From Ruminococcaceae bacterium UBA6353 (GTDB taxonomy: Bacteria > Bacillota > Clostridia > Oscillospirales > Acutalibacteraceae): a DNA stretch of 7,192 nucleotides. The notes under the pieces are model-generated. The model did not search any database. It saw only the letters and a program-made list of their open reading frames with translations, and was not told the origin of the DNA. Of this stretch, positions 1-5,698 are shown one piece after another. The position numbers and the translations under genes are program-made. Where the stretch lies: contig DJRT01000006.1 in the NCBI GenBank assembly GCA_002437905.1, forward strand, positions 10,923-18,114. Direction: 5' to 3'. Position 1 is the stretch's first letter, and every line of letters starts with the position of its first letter.

Positions 1-90
1 GGCGTTCTTTCTGTTAGAGGGGTGTTTTGAGGAGGATAAGTACCCAGTTTTTATGAGGTTCCGGATGCGGCTCCGTCCCCTCCTGAGTAC
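1..90. other. Unassigned intergenic sequence at left edge, with competing inverted repeats
   Basis: I recognise no gene here. Two inverted-repeat pairings share one arm. The CCCCTCCT block at 77-84 can pair either with GAGGGG at 17-22 or with AGGAGG at 30-35, so the two structures exclude each other. A small hairpin, CGGA (62-65) with TCCG (72-75), lies between. The sequence AGTAC occurs at 39-43 and again at 86-90. If the divergent promoter proposed at 97-105 is real, this stretch would be the 5' leader of a leftward transcript that continues outside the window, possibly a structured RNA or an attenuator. It matches no RNA family I can name with confidence, and short inverted repeats can arise by chance. 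Confidence 0.3.
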
Positions 91-96
91 ATTGTC

Positions 97-105
97 AGTA
101 TAACA
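97..105 (-). promoter_or_regulatory. Possible divergent extended -10 promoter
   Basis: On the minus strand the sequence reads TGT-TATACT, an extended -10 element (TGn plus TATACT) in an AT-rich stretch. No good -35 hexamer lies 16 to 18 bases upstream; the best is CATACA at 121-126. Transcription would start near position 90 and run leftward out of the window. The same TGn-TATACT form occurs at the lexA promoter on the other strand, which gives some support. The gene or RNA it would serve is not visible. Confidence 0.3.
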
Positions 106-197
106 GGGATTTTTGTCGAATGTATGAAAAATTCGTGAATAATCCAAAAGAAAAATATGAATGAAAAAGCCGGCTGAAAAGAAATTTTGCATTTTTT

Positions 198-211
198 CAA
201 ACAAATGTTTG
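198..211 (+). promoter_or_regulatory. LexA operator (SOS box) 1, overlapping the -35
   Basis: CAAACAAATGTTTG has two perfectly complementary five-base half-sites around a four-base centre. It fits the Gram-positive (DinR-type) SOS consensus CGAACRNRYGTTYG with the symmetrical A/T variant at position 2 and its partner. Its last three bases are the first three of the predicted -35 hexamer, so bound LexA would block RNA polymerase. The position and symmetry are seen directly. Binding is inferred from knowledge of this operator family. Confidence 0.8.
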
Positions 212-237
212 CTTTTTCCGGATAGCTGTGGTATACT
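209..237 (+). promoter_or_regulatory. lexA promoter (sigma-70/SigA type)
   Basis: The -35 element TTGCTT (209-214) is separated by exactly 17 bases from the -10 element TATACT (232-237). The -10 is preceded by TGG (229-231), making an extended -10. The predicted start of transcription is near 243-245, which leaves an untranslated leader of about 100 bases before the lexA start codon. The -35 overlaps the right end of a LexA-box palindrome, as expected for an autoregulated repressor gene. Confidence 0.8.
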
Positions 238-260
238 GTTTCCAATAACAGGGGCCATTT

Positions 261-300
261 AACGCCGCTAAAAGCGCACAAGCGTTCGCTTTTGGCCGTT
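261..300 (+). other. Hairpin in the lexA mRNA leader
   Basis: GCTAAAAGCG (267-276) pairs over ten bases with CGCTTTTGGC (287-296), with one G-T wobble and a ten-base loop. A two-base bulge (265-266) separates a lower stem of AACG (261-264) with CGTT (297-300). No T-run follows, so it is not an intrinsic terminator. It is flanked by near-repeats GGCCATTTAACGCC (253-266) and GGCCGTTTCAGGCC (294-307), identical at 11 of 14 positions. Its role is unknown. mRNA stabilisation or simply the setting of the second LexA box are both possible. Confidence 0.45.
275..288 (+). promoter_or_regulatory. Probable LexA operator (SOS box) 2, inside the lexA leader
   Basis: CGCACAAGCGTTCG matches the Gram-positive SOS box CGAACRNRYGTTYG at every defined position except the third base (C for A). 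The right half-site GTTCG is perfect and the centre AAGC fits RNRY. It lies roughly 30 to 45 bases downstream of the predicted transcription start, where bound LexA could act as a roadblock or cooperate with the upstream box. It also falls inside a leader hairpin (261-300), so part of its symmetry could reflect RNA structure instead. Confidence 0.6.
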
Positions 301-344
301 TCAGGCCAGCTGCTCTGCACAAAAAAATTCAGGAGGGGCATACC

Positions 345-935
345 ATGAAACCACTGAACGAGAAACAACAAAAGGTGCTGGAATTTGTCCGGGAGCGTCT
401 GCAGGACGACATTCCGCCCTCGGTGCGGGAGATCTGCGATGCCACCGGCATCAAATCCACCTCCACCGTGCATACCTATCTCAAGCTGCTGGAAAGCGAG
501 GGGTACATCGACCGCCGCAGCGGTTTGAACCGCGCTATCCGTCTGCCCGGCGAAAGTGTTTCACGCGTACCGCTGCTCGGCAAGGTCACGGCCGGCGTGC
601 CGATCCTGGCTGTGGAGGAGGTTGAGGATTATGTGCCCTTCTCCGGCGGCAGCCACTACCAGCCCGGTGAGCTGTTCGCACTGCGGGTATCCGGCACCAG
701 TATGATCAACGCCGGCATCCTGGACCGGGATGTGGTGATCGTGCGCCGCACCAACACCGCGCAGAACGGGGATATCGTGGTAGCGCTGATCGGCGATGAA
801 GCCACCGTCAAGCGTATCTATGTGGAGGAGGACCATATCCGCCTGCAGCCGGAAAATGACGCTTTCGAGCCGATCATTGTCAAGGAAGCCACCGTGCTGG
901 GTAAGGTGATCTCCCTGGTGCGGTATTTCGGATGA
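345..935 (+). CDS. lexA: LexA repressor, self-cleaving SOS transcriptional regulator
   Basis: LexA is the master repressor of the SOS DNA-damage response. It binds operators as a dimer and cleaves itself when RecA filaments form on single-stranded DNA. The 196-residue protein has the usual family length. Residues 1-65 form the winged helix-turn-helix, with PPSVREIC and STSTVHTYLKLLE as the recognition region. Residues 75-196 form the S24 peptidase fold. The cleavage bond is A83-G84 in VTAGVP, the nucleophile S119 lies in GTSM, and the general base K156 lies in ATVKRI. All catalytic residues are intact. AGGAGG at 331-336, eight bases before the ATG, fixes the start. Two SOS boxes upstream imply autoregulation. 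The stop overlaps the next start as ATGA, so the downstream gene is probably co-transcribed and translationally coupled. Confidence 0.98.
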   Translation: MKPLNEKQQKVLEFVRERLQDDIPPSVREICDATGIKSTSTVHTYLKLLESEGYIDRRSGLNRAIRLPGESVSRVPLLGKVTAGVPILAVEEVEDYVPFSGGSHYQPGELFALRVSGTSMINAGILDRDVVIVRRTNTAQNGDIVVALIGDEATVKRIYVEEDHIRLQPENDAFEPIIVKEATVLGKVISLVRYFG

Positions 936-1396
936 CCGCGCCGCGTTATCTGATCAGCGCCTGCCTGTGCGGTCGGTGCTGCCGTTACGACGGCGGCGGC
1001 TTTGAGCTGCCGACTCTGCGGCAGCTTGCCGAAAACGGGCTGGCGGTTCCTTTCTGCCCGGAATGTGCCGGCGGCCTGCCAACGCCACGCCCACCCTGCG
1101 AGATCGTCGACACAGCCGGTGGGCGGCGGGTGCTGACTGCCGATGGCGGCGACTGCACCGCGGAATACCGCCGCGGCGCCATACTGGCGCTGGAGGCATG
1201 CCGCCGCTATGGCCTGACCGCGGCCATCCTGAAGGAAAGCAGCCCCAGCTGCGGTGTCACCCGCATATACGACGGCACCCACACCGGGCGGAAGATTTCT
1301 GGCCAGGGTATCACCGCCACGCTGCTGCAGGAGAATGGCATCGCCCTGTACACCGAACAGGCGCTGCCGGAGGAGCTGTCCTCCATCGGGCGGTAA
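932..1396 (+). CDS. DUF523 family protein (TudS-like, probable iron-sulfur thiobase desulfidase)
   Basis: This 154-residue protein carries the full DUF523 signature: ISACLCG near the start (8-14), RYDGG (18-22), FCPECAGGLPTPRPP (41-55), AILKESSPSCG (98-108) and a C-terminal YDG...G.GITATLL segment. DUF523 includes the thiouracil desulfidase TudS, in which three conserved cysteines bind a [4Fe-4S] cluster whose free iron takes the sulfur of the substrate. The equivalents here would be C11, C42 and C107, all present. Extra cysteines at 13, 16, 17 and 45 surround the first two. The start ATG overlaps the lexA stop (ATGA), and no strong ribosome binding site is visible, which suggests translational coupling to lexA. 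SOS control would follow by co-transcription. The family assignment is firm; the substrate is unproven. Confidence 0.93.
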   Translation: MTAPRYLISACLCGRCCRYDGGGFELPTLRQLAENGLAVPFCPECAGGLPTPRPPCEIVDTAGGRRVLTADGGDCTAEYRRGAILALEACRRYGLTAAILKESSPSCGVTRIYDGTHTGRKISGQGITATLLQENGIALYTEQALPEELSSIGR

Positions 1397-1436
1397 GAGC
1401 GTGGTTTTTCTGCCCGCAAAAACGCCATAAACACCA

Positions 1437-1475
1437 GGCGGCGCAGCCGGATCATAAGGATCCGGCTGCGCCGCC
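1437..1475. terminator. Bidirectional intrinsic terminator between convergent genes
   Basis: A perfect 17-bp GC-rich stem (1437-1453 with 1459-1475) encloses a five-base loop. It lies 40 bases past the DUF523 stop on the plus strand and 17 bases past the Na/Pi transporter stop on the minus strand. T-rich but interrupted tracts follow on both strands: CGTTTGTTATT on the plus side, and TGGTGTTTATGGCGTTTTT on the minus side. Perfect pairing means that it folds equally well in both transcripts, so it probably ends both operons. Confidence 0.88.
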
Positions 1476-1492
1476 CGTTTGTTATTCCGCAA

Positions 1493-3244
1493 TCAGCCGA
1501 TCGCATATTTTGTGCGATATTTCTCATAGCAATCGTCAAACTGTTCGTTGCCCGATTTCACGCCATTAAGATATTTGTGGGTATCAAAGCTGTTGTGCTC
1601 CACCTCAATGACCGCCACCGCCACATTGGAGCAGTGGTCGGATATGCGCTCATAGTTGGTCAGCAGGTCGGACAGGATGAAGCCCATCTCAATGGTGCAG
1701 TTGCCGGTGCGCAGACGCTCAATGTGGTTGCCGCGGATGCGGGAGGTCAGGCCGTCGATCACCTGCTCAAGCGGCTCCACCTGCGCGGCCAGCGTGAGGT
1801 CGTTTTCGATGTAGGCACGGGATGTCAGCTCCAGGATCTCCTGGATGGCATCGGTCAGCACATGCAGCTCCTTGTGCGCATCCTCGGTAAACTGGATCTC
1901 CTTGTCCCGGATCTCCCGCGCCACCTTCATCAGGTTCAGCGCATGGTCGCCAAGGCGCTCAAAATCCCCGATGGCGTGCAGCATTTTGGAAACCACCAGC
2001 GAGTCCGCCTGCGACAGCGCCTGGGCGGAAAGCTGCACAAGATAGGTGCTCAGCTTGTCCTCATCGCTGTCCAGCGTTTCCTCATTATCCCGGATGATCG
2101 CCACCTGCTTTTCGTCAAAGTGGTGGAAAAGCTCCATAGCCATCAGCACATTCTGCTGTGCCAGCCGGCACATCTTCCCGGTGGCATTGTTGCTCTCCGT
2201 CACCGCCACAGAGGGGGATTTGAGCAGGCGCTCATCCAGAAACAGCTCGTTCGACCGCGCGCCGGATTTTTTGTCCGGGATCAACCACTTGATCCCCTTT
2301 TCCAGCCACTTGGTGAAGGGCATCAACAGGATCGTGGTGAGGATATTGAACGCGGAGTGCGCCACGGCGATCGACACCGGCGAGGCCGCCGCCTCAAAAT
2401 ACGACCAGCTCACCAGCGAATTGACAATGGAAAACACCGTCAGCCACACCGCCGTACCGATAATCTTGATGCCCACATGGATCACCGCCACCTGCTTTGC
2501 CTTGCGGTTGGTGCCAATGCAGGAGATCAGCGAGGTGGCGCAGGTGCCGATGTTGGCGCCCATCACCACCGGGATGATCATGGCGTTTGTCAGGCTGCCG
2601 GTCATCGACAGGGCCTGCAGGATACCGATGGTGGCCGCCGAGGACTGGATCACCCCGGTGAACAGCGTACCGATCAGCATCCCCACCAGCGGGATATTGA
2701 ATTTGGTCAGCATGGCGGCAAAGCCGGGCGAGTCTGCCAGCGGGCTGACCGCATCGGACATCATCTTCATGCCGTAGATCAGCACGGCAAACCCCACAAA
2801 CACCGTGCCGATGCTCTTTTTGCGGTCATTGTGGGAAAGCATCAGCATCAGAATACCGATCAGCGCCACAATGGGAGAAAAATTCTCCGGCTTGAGCATC
2901 TGCAGGCCGATATTGTCGCTCTGGATGCCGGAAAGACTGAGGATCCAGGAGGTGATGGTGGTGCCGATGTTCGCGCCGTAAATGACAAACAGCGTTTGCG
3001 ACAGCTTCATCAGCCCGGAATTCACCAGACCAACCAGCATCACGGTGGTGGCAGAGGAGGACTGCACCGCAATGGTGATGACCATACCCAGCACCAGGCT
3101 GATGAACGGGTTGGCCGTCATCTTTTTCAGCAGCAGCTCCAGCTTGCCGCCGGCCATCTTTTCCAGGCTGCCGGACATCACATTCATACCAAACAGGAAA
3201 AAGGTCAGGCCGCCGATCAGGCCGATCACAGAAAACAGCGTCAT
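1493..3244 (-). CDS. Na/Pi cotransporter family protein with C-terminal PhoU-like domain
   Basis: This is a membrane protein of the NptA/PNaS (SLC34-like) family, expected to move inorganic phosphate with sodium. The 583 residues are full length. Residues 1-315 hold about eight to nine hydrophobic segments arranged as an inverted repeat, each half with the family hallmark: QSSSAT (61-66) followed by GANIGTT (90-96), and QSSAAT (200-205) followed by GANIGTC (229-235). Residues 355-550 are a cytosolic PhoU-like helical bundle with the paired metal-site motifs FERLGDH (428-434) and YERISDH (531-537). GGAGG at 3254-3258, nine bases from the ATG, supports the start. The gene lies 37 bp downstream of the HD hydrolase gene, probably in the same transcript. 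Uptake versus export of phosphate cannot be told from sequence. Confidence 0.95.
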   Translation of the reverse strand: MTLFSVIGLIGGLTFFLFGMNVMSGSLEKMAGGKLELLLKKMTANPFISLVLGMVITIAVQSSSATTVMLVGLVNSGLMKLSQTLFVIYGANIGTTITSWILSLSGIQSDNIGLQMLKPENFSPIVALIGILMLMLSHNDRKKSIGTVFVGFAVLIYGMKMMSDAVSPLADSPGFAAMLTKFNIPLVGMLIGTLFTGVIQSSAATIGILQALSMTGSLTNAMIIPVVMGANIGTCATSLISCIGTNRKAKQVAVIHVGIKIIGTAVWLTVFSIVNSLVSWSYFEAAASPVSIAVAHSAFNILTTILLMPFTKWLEKGIKWLIPDKKSGARSNELFLDERLLKSPSVAVTESNNATGKMCRLAQQNVLMAMELFHHFDEKQVAIIRDNEETLDSDEDKLSTYLVQLSAQALSQADSLVVSKMLHAIGDFERLGDHALNLMKVAREIRDKEIQFTEDAHKELHVLTDAIQEILELTSRAYIENDLTLAAQVEPLEQVIDGLTSRIRGNHIERLRTGNCTIEMGFILSDLLTNYERISDHCSNVAVAVIEVEHNSFDTHKYLNGVKSGNEQFDDCYEKYRTKYAIG

Positions 3245-3281
3245 TCCGATAAACCTCCGTATGTCATCAGCGTTGTGTGGT

Positions 3282-3938
3282 TTACATCAGGGGCTGCCCA
3301 TTGATCAGCAGCTTGAAGCTCAGGCCAAGGTATTCGGCCGCCTTGCGGCACATCACCATGCGACCAAGGAAAATTTCAAAATAGTCCATCACCGAGCTGT
3401 ATTGGGTATCTACGGTCAGCTGCAGGGTGATGGTGGTATGCGTATCGTCGATCACCAGGCGGGACTCCTCCACCGAATAGTTGACCCGGTCGTGAATATC
3501 AAAGCTGGCAATATCCTTGTTGCGCACGCGGCTGCGGCGCACATCGGATTTATCCGCCAGGATCAGCGCCGCCGAAACGGGATTGACCGCCACACCGGTG
3601 CCCTCATCGTGGTTGCCGATGGCCGTCACAATCACCGCAATGTCCTCGGCTGGCATATCGGTCTTTTCCAGCAGGCAGAAGGCCATGGTAGCGCCGCTCT
3701 GGCTGTGCTCCACCCGGTTGACCAGGTTGCCGATATCGTGCAGATACGCCGCCATGCAGACCAGCTCGATTTCGTGAGCGGAATAGCCCATCTCCCGCAG
3801 AATATACCCAGCGGTATCGGCCACCCGCCCCACATGGGCGAAGCTGTGCTCGGTAAAGCCCAGCGCCACCAGTGATTGATCCGCCTGCTGGATCAACGCC
3901 CGAATAGAGGCATCCTGCCGCAATTGTTCATAGGTCAT
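3282..3938 (-). CDS. HD domain-containing metal-dependent hydrolase (probable phosphohydrolase)
   Basis: The 218-residue soluble protein has an HD-superfamily core in residues 28-132. Likely metal ligands are H35 (in HSFAHVGRV), H67-D68 (YLHDIGN), possibly H78 and H110-D111 (GNHDEG), and D129 (LADKSD). The spacing fits H...HD...D metal-dependent phosphohydrolases acting on nucleotides or other phosphate esters. Residues 145-218 form an extra C-terminal region that I do not recognise, with alternating hydrophobic residues then a helix, perhaps for dimerisation or ligand sensing. The start is set by AGGAG (3946-3950), seven bases upstream, and it overlaps the stop of the DUF4091 gene as ATGA, so translation is probably coupled. 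The substrate is unknown. Its position before a phosphate transporter gene suggests a link to phosphate or nucleotide turnover, but this is only inference. Confidence 0.92.
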   Translation of the reverse strand: MTYEQLRQDASIRALIQQADQSLVALGFTEHSFAHVGRVADTAGYILREMGYSAHEIELVCMAAYLHDIGNLVNRVEHSQSGATMAFCLLEKTDMPAEDIAVIVTAIGNHDEGTGVAVNPVSAALILADKSDVRRSRVRNKDIASFDIHDRVNYSVEESRLVIDDTHTTITLQLTVDTQYSSVMDYFEIFLGRMVMCRKAAEYLGLSFKLLINGQPLM

Positions 3939-5647
3939 GACGATACTCCTTTTTTCTCACATGCCGCGGCAATGGCACAATTAACCGCCTGCCGCACCGC
4001 CAGCAGCGCGTCGGCTGAGGCCGGGCAGCTGTGGAAGGTCAGCCGGCCGCCAAACAGCCGGTCCAGCTGCGCACACACCGCCTCGCGCCCGGTCAGAGCT
4101 TCCAGTGCCTCCAGCGCCCGCATATCCTGCACGCCCTCGGCAAACACCTTCAGGCGGATAGAGGGGAACGCCGCACCGCCGCGGTGGTCAGGATACACAA
4201 TAAAGGCGCCGCCATTGGTCATATCATACAGCCCCGGAAAGGAGGCCGGATTATCAAAGCCGTGGCTGAGCCTGCTATAAGTATAGTTATAGCCCCATTC
4301 CAGAAAGCCGCGGATACCGTAGCGGTACATCTGCATCCCCAGCACCCGGTTGCGGGCAGAGGGCAGACTGATCACCCGGTTGCTCAATCCATTCTGCAGG
4401 GAAGCACCGGTATAGTAGCACCACAGATCCTCGCAGCGGCCGAGAAACGGCTCGATGGCCGTAGTGGAAACGATCGGGGTCTGCGTCAGCCCCTGCTGAT
4501 AATAGGCATAGTCGGACAGGGCATCGCCCACCGTGCAGCCCCGCAGCAGCGGCTCCACCACCGCCCGGGCCGCCGCATAATCCGCCAGGCTATCAGCCGG
4601 CGGCTCATCGGAAATATGGAACAGCACCCGCTGCTCCAGCCCCAGCGTGCGCAGGAACGCCCGCAGCGCGGGAATGTACTGCCGCAAAAAGCGCGGGTAT
4701 TCCCCCTCGGCCGCCGGCGTATCCCAGCCGAACAGGCGCTTTTCCGCCCCGTCCTGCGTGACGACCACCTTCGGCGCATATTTCGCTCCCCACTGGGTGA
4801 AGAAGTGGCTGTGCTCAAAGCGGGTAATACCCGCCCCCAGGCACACCCGGATATACCGCTCCATCAGCGAAAAATCAAAGCTGTACTGCCGCTCACCCTG
4901 CGTCGTATCGACCCGCACGCCAACCAGCTGCGCCGTAGCCCGCTCCCCTCCCACCAGGGTATCCAGTGGCGGGGTAAAGGCCGGCAGCAGAAAGGTGTTC
5001 ATCCCGTGCACCGCTGCCACATGGGCATAGCTGTGCAGAATATGGAAGAATTCTTCCCCAAACATCGCCACGCGGTGGCTGTCCGCCATGCAGTCCGCGT
5101 GGAACCAGTTGGTGTACCACAGCTTTTGCGGCGGCAGCAGCGCCGGCAGCAGGGTAACCGTGACCGTCTGCTCGGCCAGCAGCGTCTGCCCGCTGCGCGC
5201 ATAAAAGCGCACCGTGACCGGGTATTCCCCGGCCGGAAGCGCCGCGCCCTCTTCATTGATCGTCAGCCACAGGGACTGCCAGCAGCGGACGGCCGTCAGC
5301 AGATGGCGTTCCCCCTGCTCAAACCACAGCGGGCCCTCCGCCTCCATCGGCGGCTGCGGCAGACGCGGACGCAGCACATCGGGGTACAGCCCCGCGCCGG
5401 TGCGCTCCTCACCGCCGTCGCTGCCGGCATTCTTTCCCTCCAGCAGCGGCAGATAATCTACCCGGTAGGCGCTGACCGGCAGCGCCGCGTCGATGCGGGT
5501 ATATACCGGCAGCGGATCTCCGTCATGCCGGAAGGCGATCTGAAAAGACAGCGCCTCATTACGCAGACCGGTCAGGCGGGTATAGTCGCCAGCCGGCGCT
5601 GCATCGGGATAAATCTTATGCAAAGAGCTCAGCACCCGGCTTTCCAT
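3935..5647 (-). CDS. DUF4091 domain-containing protein, GH123-like putative glycoside hydrolase
   Basis: I chose the 570-residue form because AAAGGAG (5654-5660) lies six bases before this ATG; an in-frame ATG at 5668 would place that site inside the gene. Residues 1-165 look like a beta-sandwich with a YPDVLRP motif (90-96), usual in this family. Residues 170-450 look like a TIM barrel, with HISDEP (344-349) carrying an adjacent Asp-Glu pair (D347-E348). Such a pair is catalytic in the related GH123 N-acetylgalactosaminidases. The C-terminal part contains MYRYGIRGFLEWGYN (440-454) and RLKVFAEGVQDMRALE (498-513), typical of DUF4091. There is no signal peptide or membrane segment, so it should act in the cytosol, presumably on an imported glycan fragment. 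Substrate and even activity are unproven. It is followed by the HD gene with an ATGA overlap and preceded by the exporter gene, 50 bp away. Confidence 0.88.
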   Translation of the reverse strand: MESRVLSSLHKIYPDAAPAGDYTRLTGLRNEALSFQIAFRHDGDPLPVYTRIDAALPVSAYRVDYLPLLEGKNAGSDGGEERTGAGLYPDVLRPRLPQPPMEAEGPLWFEQGERHLLTAVRCWQSLWLTINEEGAALPAGEYPVTVRFYARSGQTLLAEQTVTVTLLPALLPPQKLWYTNWFHADCMADSHRVAMFGEEFFHILHSYAHVAAVHGMNTFLLPAFTPPLDTLVGGERATAQLVGVRVDTTQGERQYSFDFSLMERYIRVCLGAGITRFEHSHFFTQWGAKYAPKVVVTQDGAEKRLFGWDTPAAEGEYPRFLRQYIPALRAFLRTLGLEQRVLFHISDEPPADSLADYAAARAVVEPLLRGCTVGDALSDYAYYQQGLTQTPIVSTTAIEPFLGRCEDLWCYYTGASLQNGLSNRVISLPSARNRVLGMQMYRYGIRGFLEWGYNYTYSRLSHGFDNPASFPGLYDMTNGGAFIVYPDHRGGAAFPSIRLKVFAEGVQDMRALEALEALTGREAVCAQLDRLFGGRLTFHSCPASADALLAVRQAVNCAIAAACEKKGVSS

Positions 5648-5653
5648 AGGCCA

Positions 5654-5660
5654 CTCCTTT
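5654..5660 (-). promoter_or_regulatory. Ribosome binding site that decides the DUF4091 gene start
   Basis: AAAGGAG on the minus strand is placed six bases before the ATG at 5647. The alternative in-frame ATG at 5668 has no comparable site upstream and would add only seven residues (MCGKEWP) that are encoded by the ribosome binding site itself. The shorter start is therefore preferred. Confidence 0.85.
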
Positions 5661-5698
5661 CCACACACTGCACCGGCTGTCCACGCGTATTGTCCATC

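Noticed and set aside
51..92. Tiny peptides on both strands near the left edge (for example a 13-codon frame on the minus strand)
   Set aside because: The minus-strand one would begin at the predicted transcription start with no ribosome binding site. On the plus strand the AGGAGG lies too far (about 18 bases) from the ATG at 53. Chance frames are likely.
117..135. CGAAT...ATTCG inverted repeat as a third LexA box
   Set aside because: The half-sites are separated by nine bases instead of four and lack the final C/G of GTTCG, so it does not fit the operator.
1398..1425. A T-run and an A-run just after the DUF523 stop as a second terminator hairpin
   Set aside because: The TTTTT/AAAAA pairing extends by only one further base pair, and no T-run follows it. 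The 1437-1475 stem is far better.
1063..1569. A 168-codon plus-strand frame overlapping the DUF523 gene and the terminator
   Set aside because: It runs through the 17-bp terminator stem and is Arg/His/Pro-rich, in a different frame from the conserved DUF523 protein.
1577..3304. A 575-codon open frame on the plus strand, antisense to the Na/Pi transporter gene
   Set aside because: Its product is His-, Gln-, Arg- and Asp-rich with no recognisable domain. The minus strand encodes a full-length conserved transporter with its own ribosome binding site. Long antisense frames are expected opposite GC-rich genes.
3935..3955. A run of six A bases at the end of the DUF4091 gene that could allow a -1 slip fusing it to the HD protein
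   Set aside because: A -1 shift there would indeed enter the HD frame, but the heptamer is G AAA AAA, not a classic slippery site. The A-run is explained as part of the AAAAAAGGAG ribosome binding region of the HD gene. Ordinary stop-start coupling suffices.
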